Part shown: positions 52,670 to 60,478 of the stretch, piece after piece
Layout of the letters: each line of letters begins with the position of its first letter
How positions within the stretch are numbered: position 1 is the stretch's first letter
Assembly (NCBI RefSeq): GCF_048006345.1
Contig: NZ_CP180351.1
Coordinates: 496,001-560,000 of the forward strand
DNA: 64,000 nucleotides
Direction of reading: 5' to 3'
Origin: Marivita sp030148515
GTDB taxonomy: Bacteria > Pseudomonadota > Alphaproteobacteria > Rhodobacterales > Rhodobacteraceae
The notes under the pieces: generated by a model
Databases searched by the model: none
Told to the model about the DNA's origin: nothing
Seen by the model: only the letters and a program-made list of their open reading frames with translations
Made by a program: the position numbers and the translations under genes

Positions 52670-53578
52670 GTGTTCGATTTCAGGGTTTGATGGTGTGATC
52701 CTTTCGAAGGAATGAAAGGATGCCCTATGGGACAAGTTCGTCACGGAAGCGCCACGACCACGTACGCCGTCAGAGCAGCTATACAGCGATCGCAAGCTTC
52801 GCTCGCGACGTTGAGCCGGGAGCTCGGGATCAATCCCAAAACGGTTGCGAAGTGGCGCAAACGACAGACGGTTGATGATCTGAAGACCGGCCCAAAGGAG
52901 CCACGTTCGACGGTCCTCACGGAGGCCGAGGAGGCGGCCATCGTCGCGTTTCGGCGCCACACGATGCTGCCGCTTGATGATTGCCTCTATGCCCTTCGGT
53001 CGTCTATCCCGCACCTGACAAGGTCAGCACTGCACCGCTGTCTACAGCGACATGGCATCTCGCGCCTGCCAGACGTCGAGGGCGACAAGCCAAAGCGGTC
53101 GAAGTTCAAACGCTACCGCATCGGCTTCTTTCACATCGACATTGCCGAGGTGCAGACTGCTGAATGAAAGCTGTTCCTGTTCGTCGGCATCGACCGCACG
53201 AGCAAGTTTGCTGTGACCCAGCTTGTCGAGAATGCGGACAGAAAGACGGCTTGGGAGTTTCTGCAATACATGCTCGAAGCCGTACCGTATCAGGTCCACA
53301 CCATTCTAACCGACAACGTCCTATGCGCGGAATGATTGGCTGATTTGGCATCAGGTCATTGTCATGCTGAAGCGTTCCAGCACGTTTGAATGTGTGTCAG
53401 TTCGGCATTTTGGTCAACAACGTGTCTCTCCCATAACAAACACAGAGTACGCGCATGGCGGCTCTCACCGTCCTTAAGACGAGATCTTCGGGTCGTTGAG
53501 CAGAAGGCCTGAACATTATCTACGAGGTCGAATGCTCGCCTCTACGGCCCTTACAGAGAAAGGTCCTTCTGCCGTCGA

Positions 53579-54811
53579 TCATCCCTCAAAGAAGGGACGA
53601 TAGGGTTCGCCACGTTTGATGATCCCGTGTACGGTGCGGGCCATTTTGGCGGCGATTGCGGTATACGCCTTGCGGCGCAAATGTGTGTTTTGCCGATCCT
53701 TGGCGATGTAGCGCTCGAACTTGTCGCGGAAGCTGTTGGTCTTTTGCATGATGGCGACCTGACCAGCCATCCAGAGAGTGCGGCGCAATCTGGCATTGCC
53801 GTACTTGGACAGCTTGGTCTGACCTCGGAATGTACCGGACTGGATCGTCGCGAGGTCCATCCCGCAGAACTTTAAGAATTGGCGGTGATGCTGAAAGCGG
53901 CGCAGATCGCCAGCCTCAGCCAGGATGGTCAGCGCATTGATCGGCCCGATCCCCGGGATGGATGTCAGCAGTTGATAGTCGTCGTTGGTCTTGAGCAATT
54001 CGACGGCGCGGTCCTCGATCTCGTTACGTTGAGCAATCAGACTGCGCCCTTCAACCAGGACCAAACGAAACATCCTGGCTGCATCTGAGTCCGGTGCAAT
54101 AGGCAAGCCCACAGATGATTTGGCTGTCTGATAAATATCTGCAAGCAAACGCTCTTTTGAGACTTTGCGACCAACAACTTCCCAGGCGTCGGCAATGAAA
54201 GCCTCTTGGCTCAGGGCCGAGATAAAATGCGGTGAAGGATAGCGTTCGAGGAAGGCGAAAAACCAATCACTGCGTGAACTGCGATGAAAGCGTTCTGCTT
54301 CGGGCCAATACAGCGGCAAATAATGAGTTAACACCCGGTGCCAAAGTTCCGTCTTAGAACGCGAGACAATTTCGTGCGTCTTGGATAGTTCTTGAAGGTC
54401 ATTCGTGCCGCAGATGATGGGGTCATGGTAGAACTGCTCGTTCCCAATCTGCATCATGTGCAGGATGACTTGCGCGTCCTTCGGATCGTTCTTGTCCCAG
54501 CTGTTGTTCAAGGCCTCACGGGTGCGTGCCAACGCCACTGAAGAAACCAACTTTACCTCGAACCCGGCGTTCCCGAGCCGGTAAGCCAGGGCGCGATGGT
54601 AATTGCCTGTGGCCTCAAAAGCCGCGCGAACAGGACGGTCGTACTCTGAGAGTGTGGCGATCAGTCGAACAAAGTCATCGAGCTGGTTCAGAACGGTCAG
54701 GCGGCGACGGCGCTTCTTACCCGGAATCGAGATCAAAACTTCATGCCGGGCTTTGGCGATATCAATCGCCACCAAAACAGGCTCGGTTTGTGCAATAGTG
54801 GTATCGGTCAT
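53579..54811 (-). CDS. IS110-family transposase
   Basis: The 410-residue enzyme has an N-terminal RuvC-like DEDD domain, with VAIDIAKARHEV as the first acidic block, FEATGNYHRALAYRLGNAGF and WDKNDPKDAQVI following. The C-terminal Tnp_20 domain has LLTSIPGIGPINALTILAEA, then KFCGMDLATIQSGTFRGQTK and the catalytic-serine region GNARLRRTLWMAG. Full length and no stop, so it is probably active. GGGAGACCG is close before the ATG at 54811. A longer upstream reading from 54916 would run through the structured region and was not chosen. Confidence 0.9.
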   Translation of the reverse strand: MTDTTIAQTEPVLVAIDIAKARHEVLISIPGKKRRRRLTVLNQLDDFVRLIATLSEYDRPVRAAFEATGNYHRALAYRLGNAGFEVKLVSSVALARTREALNNSWDKNDPKDAQVILHMMQIGNEQFYHDPIICGTNDLQELSKTHEIVSRSKTELWHRVLTHYLPLYWPEAERFHRSSRSDWFFAFLERYPSPHFISALSQEAFIADAWEVVGRKVSKERLLADIYQTAKSSVGLPIAPDSDAARMFRLVLVEGRSLIAQRNEIEDRAVELLKTNDDYQLLTSIPGIGPINALTILAEAGDLRRFQHHRQFLKFCGMDLATIQSGTFRGQTKLSKYGNARLRRTLWMAGQVAIMQKTNSFRDKFERYIAKDRQNTHLRRKAYTAIAAKMARTVHGIIKRGEPYRPFFEG

Positions 54812-54950
54812 AGTCGGTCTCCCTTGCGGTGTGGTTTGTGCAAAACCACTGTAGGGACCTGAGACCCGGCTATGATCACTTGGCTCGCGCTGTTTGTAGG
54901 CTGCGCAGGCAATCATAGCCTCGACATCAACATCATTCCGAAGGTGTTAT
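54812..54950 (-). ncRNA. Candidate bridge RNA region of the IS110 element
   Basis: Upstream of the transposase there is a 139-nt segment with strong foldable structure. GGCTATGAT (54868-54876) and ATCATAGCC (54912-54920) form a perfect 9-bp stem. A second, nested structure has GGTCTC/GAGACC outside and GTGGTTT/AAACCAC inside (about 54815-54866). Elements of the IS110 group encode a bridge RNA in this position that guides target and donor choice. RNA expression is not shown. Confidence 0.4.
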
Positions 54951-55025
54951 GGCATTCAGTTCGCCGAGCAGCCACGGAACCGGAACACCATCTATTCCCG
55001 ACCGATGTGCTTCGACATAATCTGT

Positions 55026-55500
55026 TCAAAGACGAGATTGAAGTCGGACCCGCCCAATTACCGCCGAAAGCCTGTCTTTGTACGGGGTAGGGTGGCGGCA
55101 CGTCTCTCGTGTGCGTATGGTGTGCACTGAGGGCCTGTCCGAAATACTGGCGGCCCGAAAGGAGATCGCTGAATGCCCTGGAACGCAGCCACCGAGGCCG
55201 CACGGTTATCCTTTGCCCCTATGATGGATGGTGGCGATTTCGGTTGTATTTCAATCAGTTGAAAGGCATCGTGTGCAGCACATGTTCATCTTTTGATCGC
55301 GTTACTTCGCACACTGGGCTACTAAAGGCAGATAATGCCTCCGAGAAGAACCAAGCTATGATGTGGAGCGCATTTGGGTAAGGTACTGCAAGACCTTGGT
55401 TCGAAACCTTGCTCGATATGCGTGATGTCCCAAGTCGGAGCGGCACAGCTTGGATGGTGGAGCACGGCCAAACCCACATCTCGGGTCAGGCCGCATCCCA
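55026..55500. other. Gene-poor region with degenerate repeat copy B
   Basis: About 475 bp between the IS relic and the cytochrome b gene. It contains repeat copy B. A 29-codon frame with a strong AAAGGAGA site starts at 55173, but its meaning is unclear. The rest shows no recognisable gene. Confidence 0.5.
55108..55315 (+). repeat. Degenerate direct repeat, copy B
   Basis: This aligns with 25405-25610 in the same orientation. Here one frame is open across the repeat and encodes ILCPYDGWWRFRLYFNQLKG followed by IVCSTCSSFDRVTSHTG; copy A has stops in that frame. The differences fall often in third codon positions, which suggests descent from coding sequence. The family was not recognised. Confidence 0.6.
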
Positions 55501-56133
55501 TTATCCTTCGGCTCGTTTGCGACCTGTGATCATGGATCTTGCCAAATTCTCGCCGTGGGTCCGGCTGGCACAGATCACGCCGACGAGATGCAGAAGGATC
55601 AAGAGCAGGGTTGCATTGGCGGCAAACTCGTGGATTTCCGCGAATGCTTCACCGCCTTCGCCATGTTCGCCGCGTTCATATGCGTCCTCCTCTTCCGCCA
55701 TCCAGGCGGGCAGGGACTGTGCCGTGACGATCCCGGCCAGCGGGCCCTGGCCTTCCTCAACCGCGAGAGTGGCCATGCCCGAAAGCGCTGTCAGAGCCAG
55801 CGCAAAGAGCAGGGCGACGGTCATCCCGCCACCAGCGGGGCTGTGCCCGACATGGCGCTCCGCGCGGCCCGTCGCCAAGTCGCGCAGGTAGCTCAGAACG
55901 CGGGCGGGTCCGGTAACGAAGTCTGAGAACCGCGCGCGGCGGGGGCCGACAAAGCCCCAGAGAAAGCGGATCGCCACCGTCACCGCGACGGCATAGCCCG
56001 CAAAACTATGGAGCCATTGCGGCTCTCCCTCTGTCAGGTAGGCGGTGGCGAAACCCGCCACCAGCACCCAGTGGCCGATCCGGATCAGGGGGTCCCAGAC
56101 CCGGATCATGGCTGTATCGCAGGCGTCTGCCAT
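55501..56133 (-). CDS. Cytochrome b561-type membrane protein
   Basis: The 210-residue protein has four membrane segments with histidines suited to bind two b haems: His21 (RIGHWVL), His42 (LHSFAGY), His168 (EIHEFAAN) and His181 (LLHLVGV). This is the layout of Ni/Fe-hydrogenase-type cytochrome b / b561 proteins. A charged loop (EEEDAYERGEHGEGGEAF) precedes the last segment. It probably passes electrons between the quinone pool and a periplasmic partner. Its start lies at the stop of the PepSY gene (one-base overlap), so the two are one transcript. Confidence 0.88.
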   Translation of the reverse strand: MADACDTAMIRVWDPLIRIGHWVLVAGFATAYLTEGEPQWLHSFAGYAVAVTVAIRFLWGFVGPRRARFSDFVTGPARVLSYLRDLATGRAERHVGHSPAGGGMTVALLFALALTALSGMATLAVEEGQGPLAGIVTAQSLPAWMAEEEDAYERGEHGEGGEAFAEIHEFAANATLLLILLHLVGVICASRTHGENLARSMITGRKRAEG

Positions 56134-56468
56134 CAGTCGTCGTCCCGATCATAGCCGTCGTCGTCATTCGGGTCGCGACGATCGTCGTCATCGTCTTCAC
56201 GATAGGGCAGAACGGCGCCGGTTGCCGGATCGAGATAGGCTTCGACCTTCATGCCGTTGCTGTCGATCATCTCGACATCGTAACGACCGCGTTCGAGCTC
56301 GATCTCGAGGACGGAATAGCCCTGATCTTCGAGCATGGTGGCGATTTGCGCGACGCTCATGCGTTGCGGGTCCTGCACCTGCGCGGTCTGTTGTTGCGCG
56401 TTTGCCCCGAGGGCGAACATGCCGACGGCGGTGGCCAGGGCTGCGGTGAAAAAAATGGTCCGTTTCAT
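56133..56468 (-). CDS. PepSY domain protein (secreted)
   Basis: The 111-residue protein has a signal peptide (about 1-24), then one PepSY-like domain: VAQIATMLEDQGYSVLEIEL, YDVEMIDSNGMKVEAYLDPATG and AVLPY. The C-terminus is extremely acidic (EDDDDDRRDPNDDDGYDRDDD without a gap of more than two residues) and may bind metal ions. It is divergent from the second PepSY gene across a 128-bp gap. AAAAGGAGACA lies before the ATG. Confidence 0.85.
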   Translation of the reverse strand: MKRTIFFTAALATAVGMFALGANAQQQTAQVQDPQRMSVAQIATMLEDQGYSVLEIELERGRYDVEMIDSNGMKVEAYLDPATGAVLPYREDDDDDRRDPNDDDGYDRDDD

Positions 56469-56555
56469 GATGTGTCTCCTTTTGCGAGGGCAGCCGACAC
56501 GGCCGCCGATGACCTCTTGTGCCCCGACTCGCCTGACGGGCGGCTGACCCGGATT

Positions 56556-56576
56556 GTCAGCTTGCTGTCAGCTTGC
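56556..56576 (+). promoter_or_regulatory. Tandem 10-bp direct repeats, candidate response-regulator box
   Basis: GTCAGCTTGC occurs twice at 56556-56565 and 56567-56576, an 11-bp period. Such head-to-tail repeats are the usual binding site of OmpR/PhoB-type regulators, one of which is encoded at 56904. The site lies 20 bp before the second PepSY gene and between the two divergent PepSY genes. Confidence 0.6.
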
Positions 56577-56596
56577 CCGGGGTAGAGACTGGACCC

Positions 56597-56902
56597 ATGA
56601 AACGCCTTGTCTTCATTCTTGCCCTGCCGCTGATCGCAACACCCGTCTTGGCGGACCGCGACGATCACGACCGTGCGCGCCGCGCGCTCGCGGCCGGAGA
56701 GATCTTGCCGCTGTCGGATATCCTCGCCGCGGCCACGGAACTGCGTCCCGGTCGGGTGATCGAGATCGACCTCGAGCGCGATGATGGGAGATGGGTCTAC
56801 GAGTTGGAACTCGTGACCCCGCAAGGTCGGCTTTACGAAATGGAAATTGACGCGGCCTCCGGCGAGGTGCTCGAAGTCGAGCATGAAGAGGACGACGACT
56901 GA
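56597..56902 (+). CDS. PepSY domain protein (secreted), upstream of two-component system
   Basis: The 101-residue protein has a signal peptide (about 1-19, ATPVLA) and one PepSY-like domain (LSDILAAATELRPGRVIEID, then WVYELELVTPQGRLYEMEID and ASGEVLEVE). It ends in EHEEDDD. The stop lies one base before the response regulator start. PepSY proteins next to two-component systems often modulate the sensor in the periplasm; that is family knowledge applied here by position. Confidence 0.85.
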   Translation: MKRLVFILALPLIATPVLADRDDHDRARRALAAGEILPLSDILAAATELRPGRVIEIDLERDDGRWVYELELVTPQGRLYEMEIDAASGEVLEVEHEEDDD

Positions 56903-56903
56903 C

Positions 56904-57563
56904 ATGCGCGCGCTCGCCGTCGAAGACGATCCCCGTATCGCGGCCGATCTGCAGGCCGCGCTGACGGCGGCGGGATTTCATGTTGAGCTGACGGGCGACG
57001 GTGAAGACGCGTGGTTTCTGGGGGATACCGAAGACTATGATCTCGTGGTGCTCGACCTCGGGTTGCCCGCGCTCGATGGGCTTGCCGTGCTCAAGCGGTG
57101 GCGCGCGAATGGCCGGGCCATGCCTGTGCTGATCCTGACCGCACGCGGCACTTGGCAGGAACGGGTCGAGGGGATAGAGGCGGGCGCCGACGATTACCTG
57201 CCCAAACCTTTCCGGATGGAGGAACTGATCGCCCGGGCACGTGCGCTAGTCCGCCGGGCCGGTGGCCATGCTGCGGCGCTACAGGAGGCGGGTGAGCTGA
57301 GCCTCGATACCAACCGGATGGGGGTCGCCATGCGCGGTGTTCCCATTCAGGTTACGGCGCTGGAATACCGTTTGCTGGCCTATCTCATGCAACACAGGGA
57401 CCGGCCGGTGCCGCCGACCGAGTTGTTGGAGCATCTCTACGGGGACGACGATGCGCGTGAGGCGAACGCGCTGGAAGCGGTCATCGCGCGGCTTCGCCGC
57501 AAGCTCGGACCCGGCGTGATCGGCACGCGGCGCGGCTTCGGTTACTTCCTGGAGGCGGCATGA
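56904..57563 (+). CDS. Response regulator, OmpR/PhoB type
   Basis: The 219-residue protein has a receiver domain with acidic pocket EDD (7-9), phospho-acceptor Asp51 (VVLDLGLP) and the lysine in LPKPF at about 101-105. A winged-helix DNA-binding domain follows (ALEYRLLAYLMQHRDRPV, then AVIARLRRKLGPGVIGTRRG). This is the QseB/PhoP-like class. It overlaps the sensor start by four bases. The direct repeats at 56556 are its probable own target. Confidence 0.93.
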   Translation: MRALAVEDDPRIAADLQAALTAAGFHVELTGDGEDAWFLGDTEDYDLVVLDLGLPALDGLAVLKRWRANGRAMPVLILTARGTWQERVEGIEAGADDYLPKPFRMEELIARARALVRRAGGHAAALQEAGELSLDTNRMGVAMRGVPIQVTALEYRLLAYLMQHRDRPVPPTELLEHLYGDDDAREANALEAVIARLRRKLGPGVIGTRRGFGYFLEAA

Positions 57564-58885
57564 GCCTTCGCCTACGCCTGGCGCTCGCGGGGGCGGTTGC
57601 GATCCTCGTGGCGCTCAGCCTCGCGGCGCTCGGACTTGCCCAGCTTTTCGCCACACATGTCGAACGCCGGGCTGTCGCCGAGATGAGCGTCCAACTCGAT
57701 CAGGTCCTGTCCGGGCTGGAACGGGGGCCGAGCGGTCTTGAACTGGCCCGTCCTCCGGCCGATCCGCGATTTTTGCAACCTTACGGGGGGCTTTACTGGC
57801 AGATCGAAGAAGGCGGCGACATTCAACGCTCGCGTTCGCTCTGGGACACGGCGCTGGACCTGCCCATCGACACTCTGGGCGACGGGGCCGTGCATGTGCA
57901 TCGTCTTCCCGGACCAGGTGGCGCAGAGCTTCTTGTTCTGGAGCGCTCCAGCACATTGCCAGTACGCCTGGGCGGGAGCGCGGTCCGTGCGGCGGTCGGC
58001 ATGAGTGCGGCTGAACTCACTTCGGCACAGCGTGATTTCATGGCCGATCTCGCCCCCTATCTGGGCCTTCTGGCGCTAACGCTGATCGCGGCAGGCTGGG
58101 TGCAGCTTTCGGTCGGGCTGCGTCCGTTGCGGGATCTCGGAGCTCGGATCACCGCCTTGCGGACCGGCAGGGCTGCGCGGATGGGTGAGGACTGGCCGCT
58201 CGAGCTGCGCCCCGTGGCCGCAGAGATCGACGACCTTCTGACCGAACGTGAGGCCGAAACCGAACGCGCCCGCGCCCGGGCAGCAGATTTGGCACATGGC
58301 CTGAAGACTCCCCTTCAGGCGCTAATGGGCGAGGCCACGCGCCTTCGGGGCGAGGGTGCGACGGATCGGGCTGACGGAATCGAGGTCACTGCCCGGGCGA
58401 TGCAACGCACGGTCGAACGCGAACTGGCCCGTGCCCGGACAGCGGCCCGAGCCGTTGATGCGCGCGCCGATCCGGCGCTTGTCGCCGACCGCCTGATCGA
58501 GGTTCTGCGGCGCACACCCGATGGAGCGGAGCTTGAGTGGAGGCAAGACATACCACACAGGATGTCTGTCGCTCTGCACGAGGCCGATCTCGCCGAGGCC
58601 ATGGGCGCGCTCATGGAGAACGCCGCGCGCCATGCGCGGCGCAAGGTCGTCCTCTCGGCGCAAGAAGATGGAGATTACCTGCATCTCAGCATCCAGGACG
58701 ATGGTCCTGGTATCCCGGAAGAGAGGCGCGCCGAGCTTTCGCGTCGCCATGCTCGGGCGGATGAAGCCGGAACCGGCCTTGGCCTGGCTATTGCATCGGA
58801 CATTGCCGAGGCCGCAGGCGGCAGGTTGGTGCTCGGCGCCGAGGGACCGGGCTTGAACGCAACCCTTGCCCTTCCGCGTCGGTAA
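57560..58885 (+). CDS. Two-component sensor histidine kinase
   Basis: The 441-residue kinase has membrane segments at about 5-30 and 157-180, with a periplasmic sensor domain of some 125 residues between them. The phospho-accepting histidine is His246 (DLAHGLKTPLQALMGEA). The ATPase domain has the N box ALMENAARHARR, G1 IQDDGPGIPEER and G2 GTGLGLAIA. It pairs with the regulator upstream. The signal is unknown; the PepSY and acidic proteins nearby suggest a cation or envelope state, which is speculative. Confidence 0.92.
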   Translation: MSLRLRLALAGAVAILVALSLAALGLAQLFATHVERRAVAEMSVQLDQVLSGLERGPSGLELARPPADPRFLQPYGGLYWQIEEGGDIQRSRSLWDTALDLPIDTLGDGAVHVHRLPGPGGAELLVLERSSTLPVRLGGSAVRAAVGMSAAELTSAQRDFMADLAPYLGLLALTLIAAGWVQLSVGLRPLRDLGARITALRTGRAARMGEDWPLELRPVAAEIDDLLTEREAETERARARAADLAHGLKTPLQALMGEATRLRGEGATDRADGIEVTARAMQRTVERELARARTAARAVDARADPALVADRLIEVLRRTPDGAELEWRQDIPHRMSVALHEADLAEAMGALMENAARHARRKVVLSAQEDGDYLHLSIQDDGPGIPEERRAELSRRHARADEAGTGLGLAIASDIAEAAGGRLVLGAEGPGLNATLALPRR

Positions 58886-59036
58886 GACAGGCCACGCAAG
58901 CCCGTACTTCGAAGCGTCCGGAATTTGAACACGCCGGAGCTTCGTGCTTGGTTGATCGGAGTTGGAAGCCGACGTTTCACACCTAGTGCATGATCAATTC
59001 AAACGAACTTGTCAGCGACTTGCGTCGATGCACCGA

Positions 59037-60188
59037 TTATCGGCAAGAGGCCTTCAGCCGTGATACAACCCTTTTTCGCACCAACTCGCCAAGTGTGCCG
59101 AATATCAAGCCAATAAGCGGGTTGCCGAAGACCGTGCCGAGGGCAGTCACCGCGATGACCGGTCGGCACGAGGGCATCGCGTCGATGAGGCGGCGGCTTG
59201 CGGCAAGTTCCACTGCGGCCACCAGCAGAAGCGCTCCCAATGTGGCCGAGGGTATCGAGGCGAGCGCGATCTGTCTCAGGTGATCGGGCAAGAGTGCTAT
59301 GATTAACAGCGCTGCACCCAGCATTATCGGTGCGGCACCCGTCCTGGCCCCGAAGCGGTAATGCGCCGCGACGCCGCCGGCTCCGTGGCACATGGGGAGA
59401 GCTCCAAACGGGGCGAGAAACATGTTGGCAGCACCGGATGTCAGGCACAACCTGCGGGGCGTCACGCGCTCGGCGCGCTGGCCGAAACTGTCCTGAGCGA
59501 GCAGAGCGGTCAGGAACACCGCATTCGTCAGCGTGAGCGCCAGTTGAGGCAGCGCAAGTTCCGTCACTGCGGTTCGGAGGTCCGTGAGGGTCGGCAAACC
59601 CGCCGGCCGGACCGACACTCCGGGTAGAACGAGGCCGGATGCGCCTGACGGATCGAACAATGCGCCGAGCGTTATCCCGCTCAGGATCGTGGCCAGTGCT
59701 GCATGGGCGCCGAAGCGTAGGAAGGCAACGGCGACTCCCAGCGACACAAGGCCGATACCAACCTGGTCCTTCATGAGATTGACGGCAATCCAGCCCAGGG
59801 CCAGCCCTAAACCCAACTGCAACCCGGAGAGGACCGACTGCGGCACGAGACGCGCGATCCTGTCGATCAACCCGCTGGCGCCGAGTGCGAGGAGTGTGAG
59901 GCCAATCAGCACTCCGCTCAGTGCAATGGCACCAGGTGTGACCTCGCTGACCAGCGCCACCGCCGCGATTGCCTTCATCGGCTGGACTGGGATTGGAAGG
60001 CGGTAGATCAGGCCGGTTGCGATGTAGAAGAGACCGAAAGACAGCAGGACATTCGATGCGGGAAGTCCGACGAGCGCAATCGCTCCGATCATCAGTGGCA
60101 AAAGCGTCCCAATGTCGCCGAGCGCGCCATTTGCTTCCCGAAGATCGAAGCGAAAGCTTTGGGTTTCCGGATCGTTCGCCGCCGTCAC
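59037..60188 (-). CDS. MOT1-type molybdate/sulfate permease
   Basis: The 383-residue protein has ten or more membrane segments and the two motifs of the MOT1 family: PIPVQPMKAIAAVA (about 66-79) and MCHGAGGVAAHYRFGARTG (about 273-291). These transporters take up molybdate with high affinity and are distant relatives of sulfate permeases. The gene is next to a molbindin gene and a molybdate-type ABC transporter, which supports molybdate as substrate. The start lies divergent from the molbindin gene with 80 bp between. Confidence 0.88.
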   Translation of the reverse strand: MTAANDPETQSFRFDLREANGALGDIGTLLPLMIGAIALVGLPASNVLLSFGLFYIATGLIYRLPIPVQPMKAIAAVALVSEVTPGAIALSGVLIGLTLLALGASGLIDRIARLVPQSVLSGLQLGLGLALGWIAVNLMKDQVGIGLVSLGVAVAFLRFGAHAALATILSGITLGALFDPSGASGLVLPGVSVRPAGLPTLTDLRTAVTELALPQLALTLTNAVFLTALLAQDSFGQRAERVTPRRLCLTSGAANMFLAPFGALPMCHGAGGVAAHYRFGARTGAAPIMLGAALLIIALLPDHLRQIALASIPSATLGALLLVAAVELAASRRLIDAMPSCRPVIAVTALGTVFGNPLIGLIFGTLGELVRKRVVSRLKASCR

Positions 60189-60268
60189 TTAATAATCCCA
60201 GCCACATTGATTTTCTCATCCGTGATCATACTGTAAGCCGCAAACGATAAACATTGGAGTAGCGAGAC

Positions 60269-60478
60269 ATGAAACTCAGCGCGCGCAACAAACTGGCCGG
60301 GACCGTAACCGCGATCGACAAAGGCGCCGTCAATTCCACCGTGCAGATCGACCTTGGCGGCGGAACGATGGTGACCGCGATGATCACCAATGCCTCGGTC
60401 GAGGATCTGGGGCTTGAGGTCGGCAAAACGGCCTACGCCATCGTGAAAGCATCGGACGTCATCGTCGGCGCAGACTGA
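60269..60478 (+). CDS. Molbindin (TOBE domain protein)
   Basis: The 69-residue protein is a single Mop/TOBE domain: SARNKLAGTVTAIDKGAVNS, then VQIDLGGGTMVTAMITNAS and VGKTAYAIVKASDVIVG. Such proteins assemble into hexamers that store molybdate or tungstate in the cytoplasm. TGGAGTAGCG lies before the ATG. The 3' end overlaps the convergent ABC ATPase gene by 46 bp. Confidence 0.92.
   Translation: MKLSARNKLAGTVTAIDKGAVNSTVQIDLGGGTMVTAMITNASVEDLGLEVGKTAYAIVKASDVIVGAD

Larger units (their letters stand above)
53318..54950 (-). mobile_element. IS110-family insertion sequence, about 1,633 bp
   Basis: The ends are inferred from the interrupted host gene: IS481 codons for LTDN end at 53317 and GIQFAEQ resumes in frame at 54951. 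The element holds one transposase gene on the minus strand, a 139-bp structured segment upstream of it and a 261-bp non-coding segment downstream. Exact ends may differ by a few bases because of a short target core. Confidence 0.75.
52671..55025 (+). mobile_element. IS481-family insertion sequence relic, interrupted by IS110
   Basis: An IS481-type transposase gene is broken in two by the IS110 element. The left end is placed just after the cytochrome gene stop, where the sequence turns into IS-like DNA with an ATCCTTTC/GAAAGGAT inverted repeat at 52698-52721. Similarity to an IS481 transposase ends near 55025, so the right end is missing. Confidence 0.7.
52727..55025 (+). pseudogene. IS481-family transposase, nonsense mutated, interrupted and truncated
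   Basis: The 5' part (52727-53317) reads GQVRHGSATTTYAVRAAIQ, then LGINPKTVAKWRKRQ, an N-terminal helix-turn-helix, and the catalytic start FHIDIAEVQ with a first acidic residue and TILTDN with a second. A TGA replaces a glycine codon at 53164-53166 (EVQTAE-stop-KLFLFVGIDR). The frame then resumes after the IS110 element at 54951 with GIQFAEQPRNRNTIYSR and is lost after about FDIIC. The gene is dead. Confidence 0.85.

Noticed and set aside
53158..53170. TGA in the IS481 transposase read as selenocysteine or a programmed event
   Set aside because: The position holds a glycine in the family as I know it, and the gene is also split and truncated, so a plain nonsense mutation is simpler.
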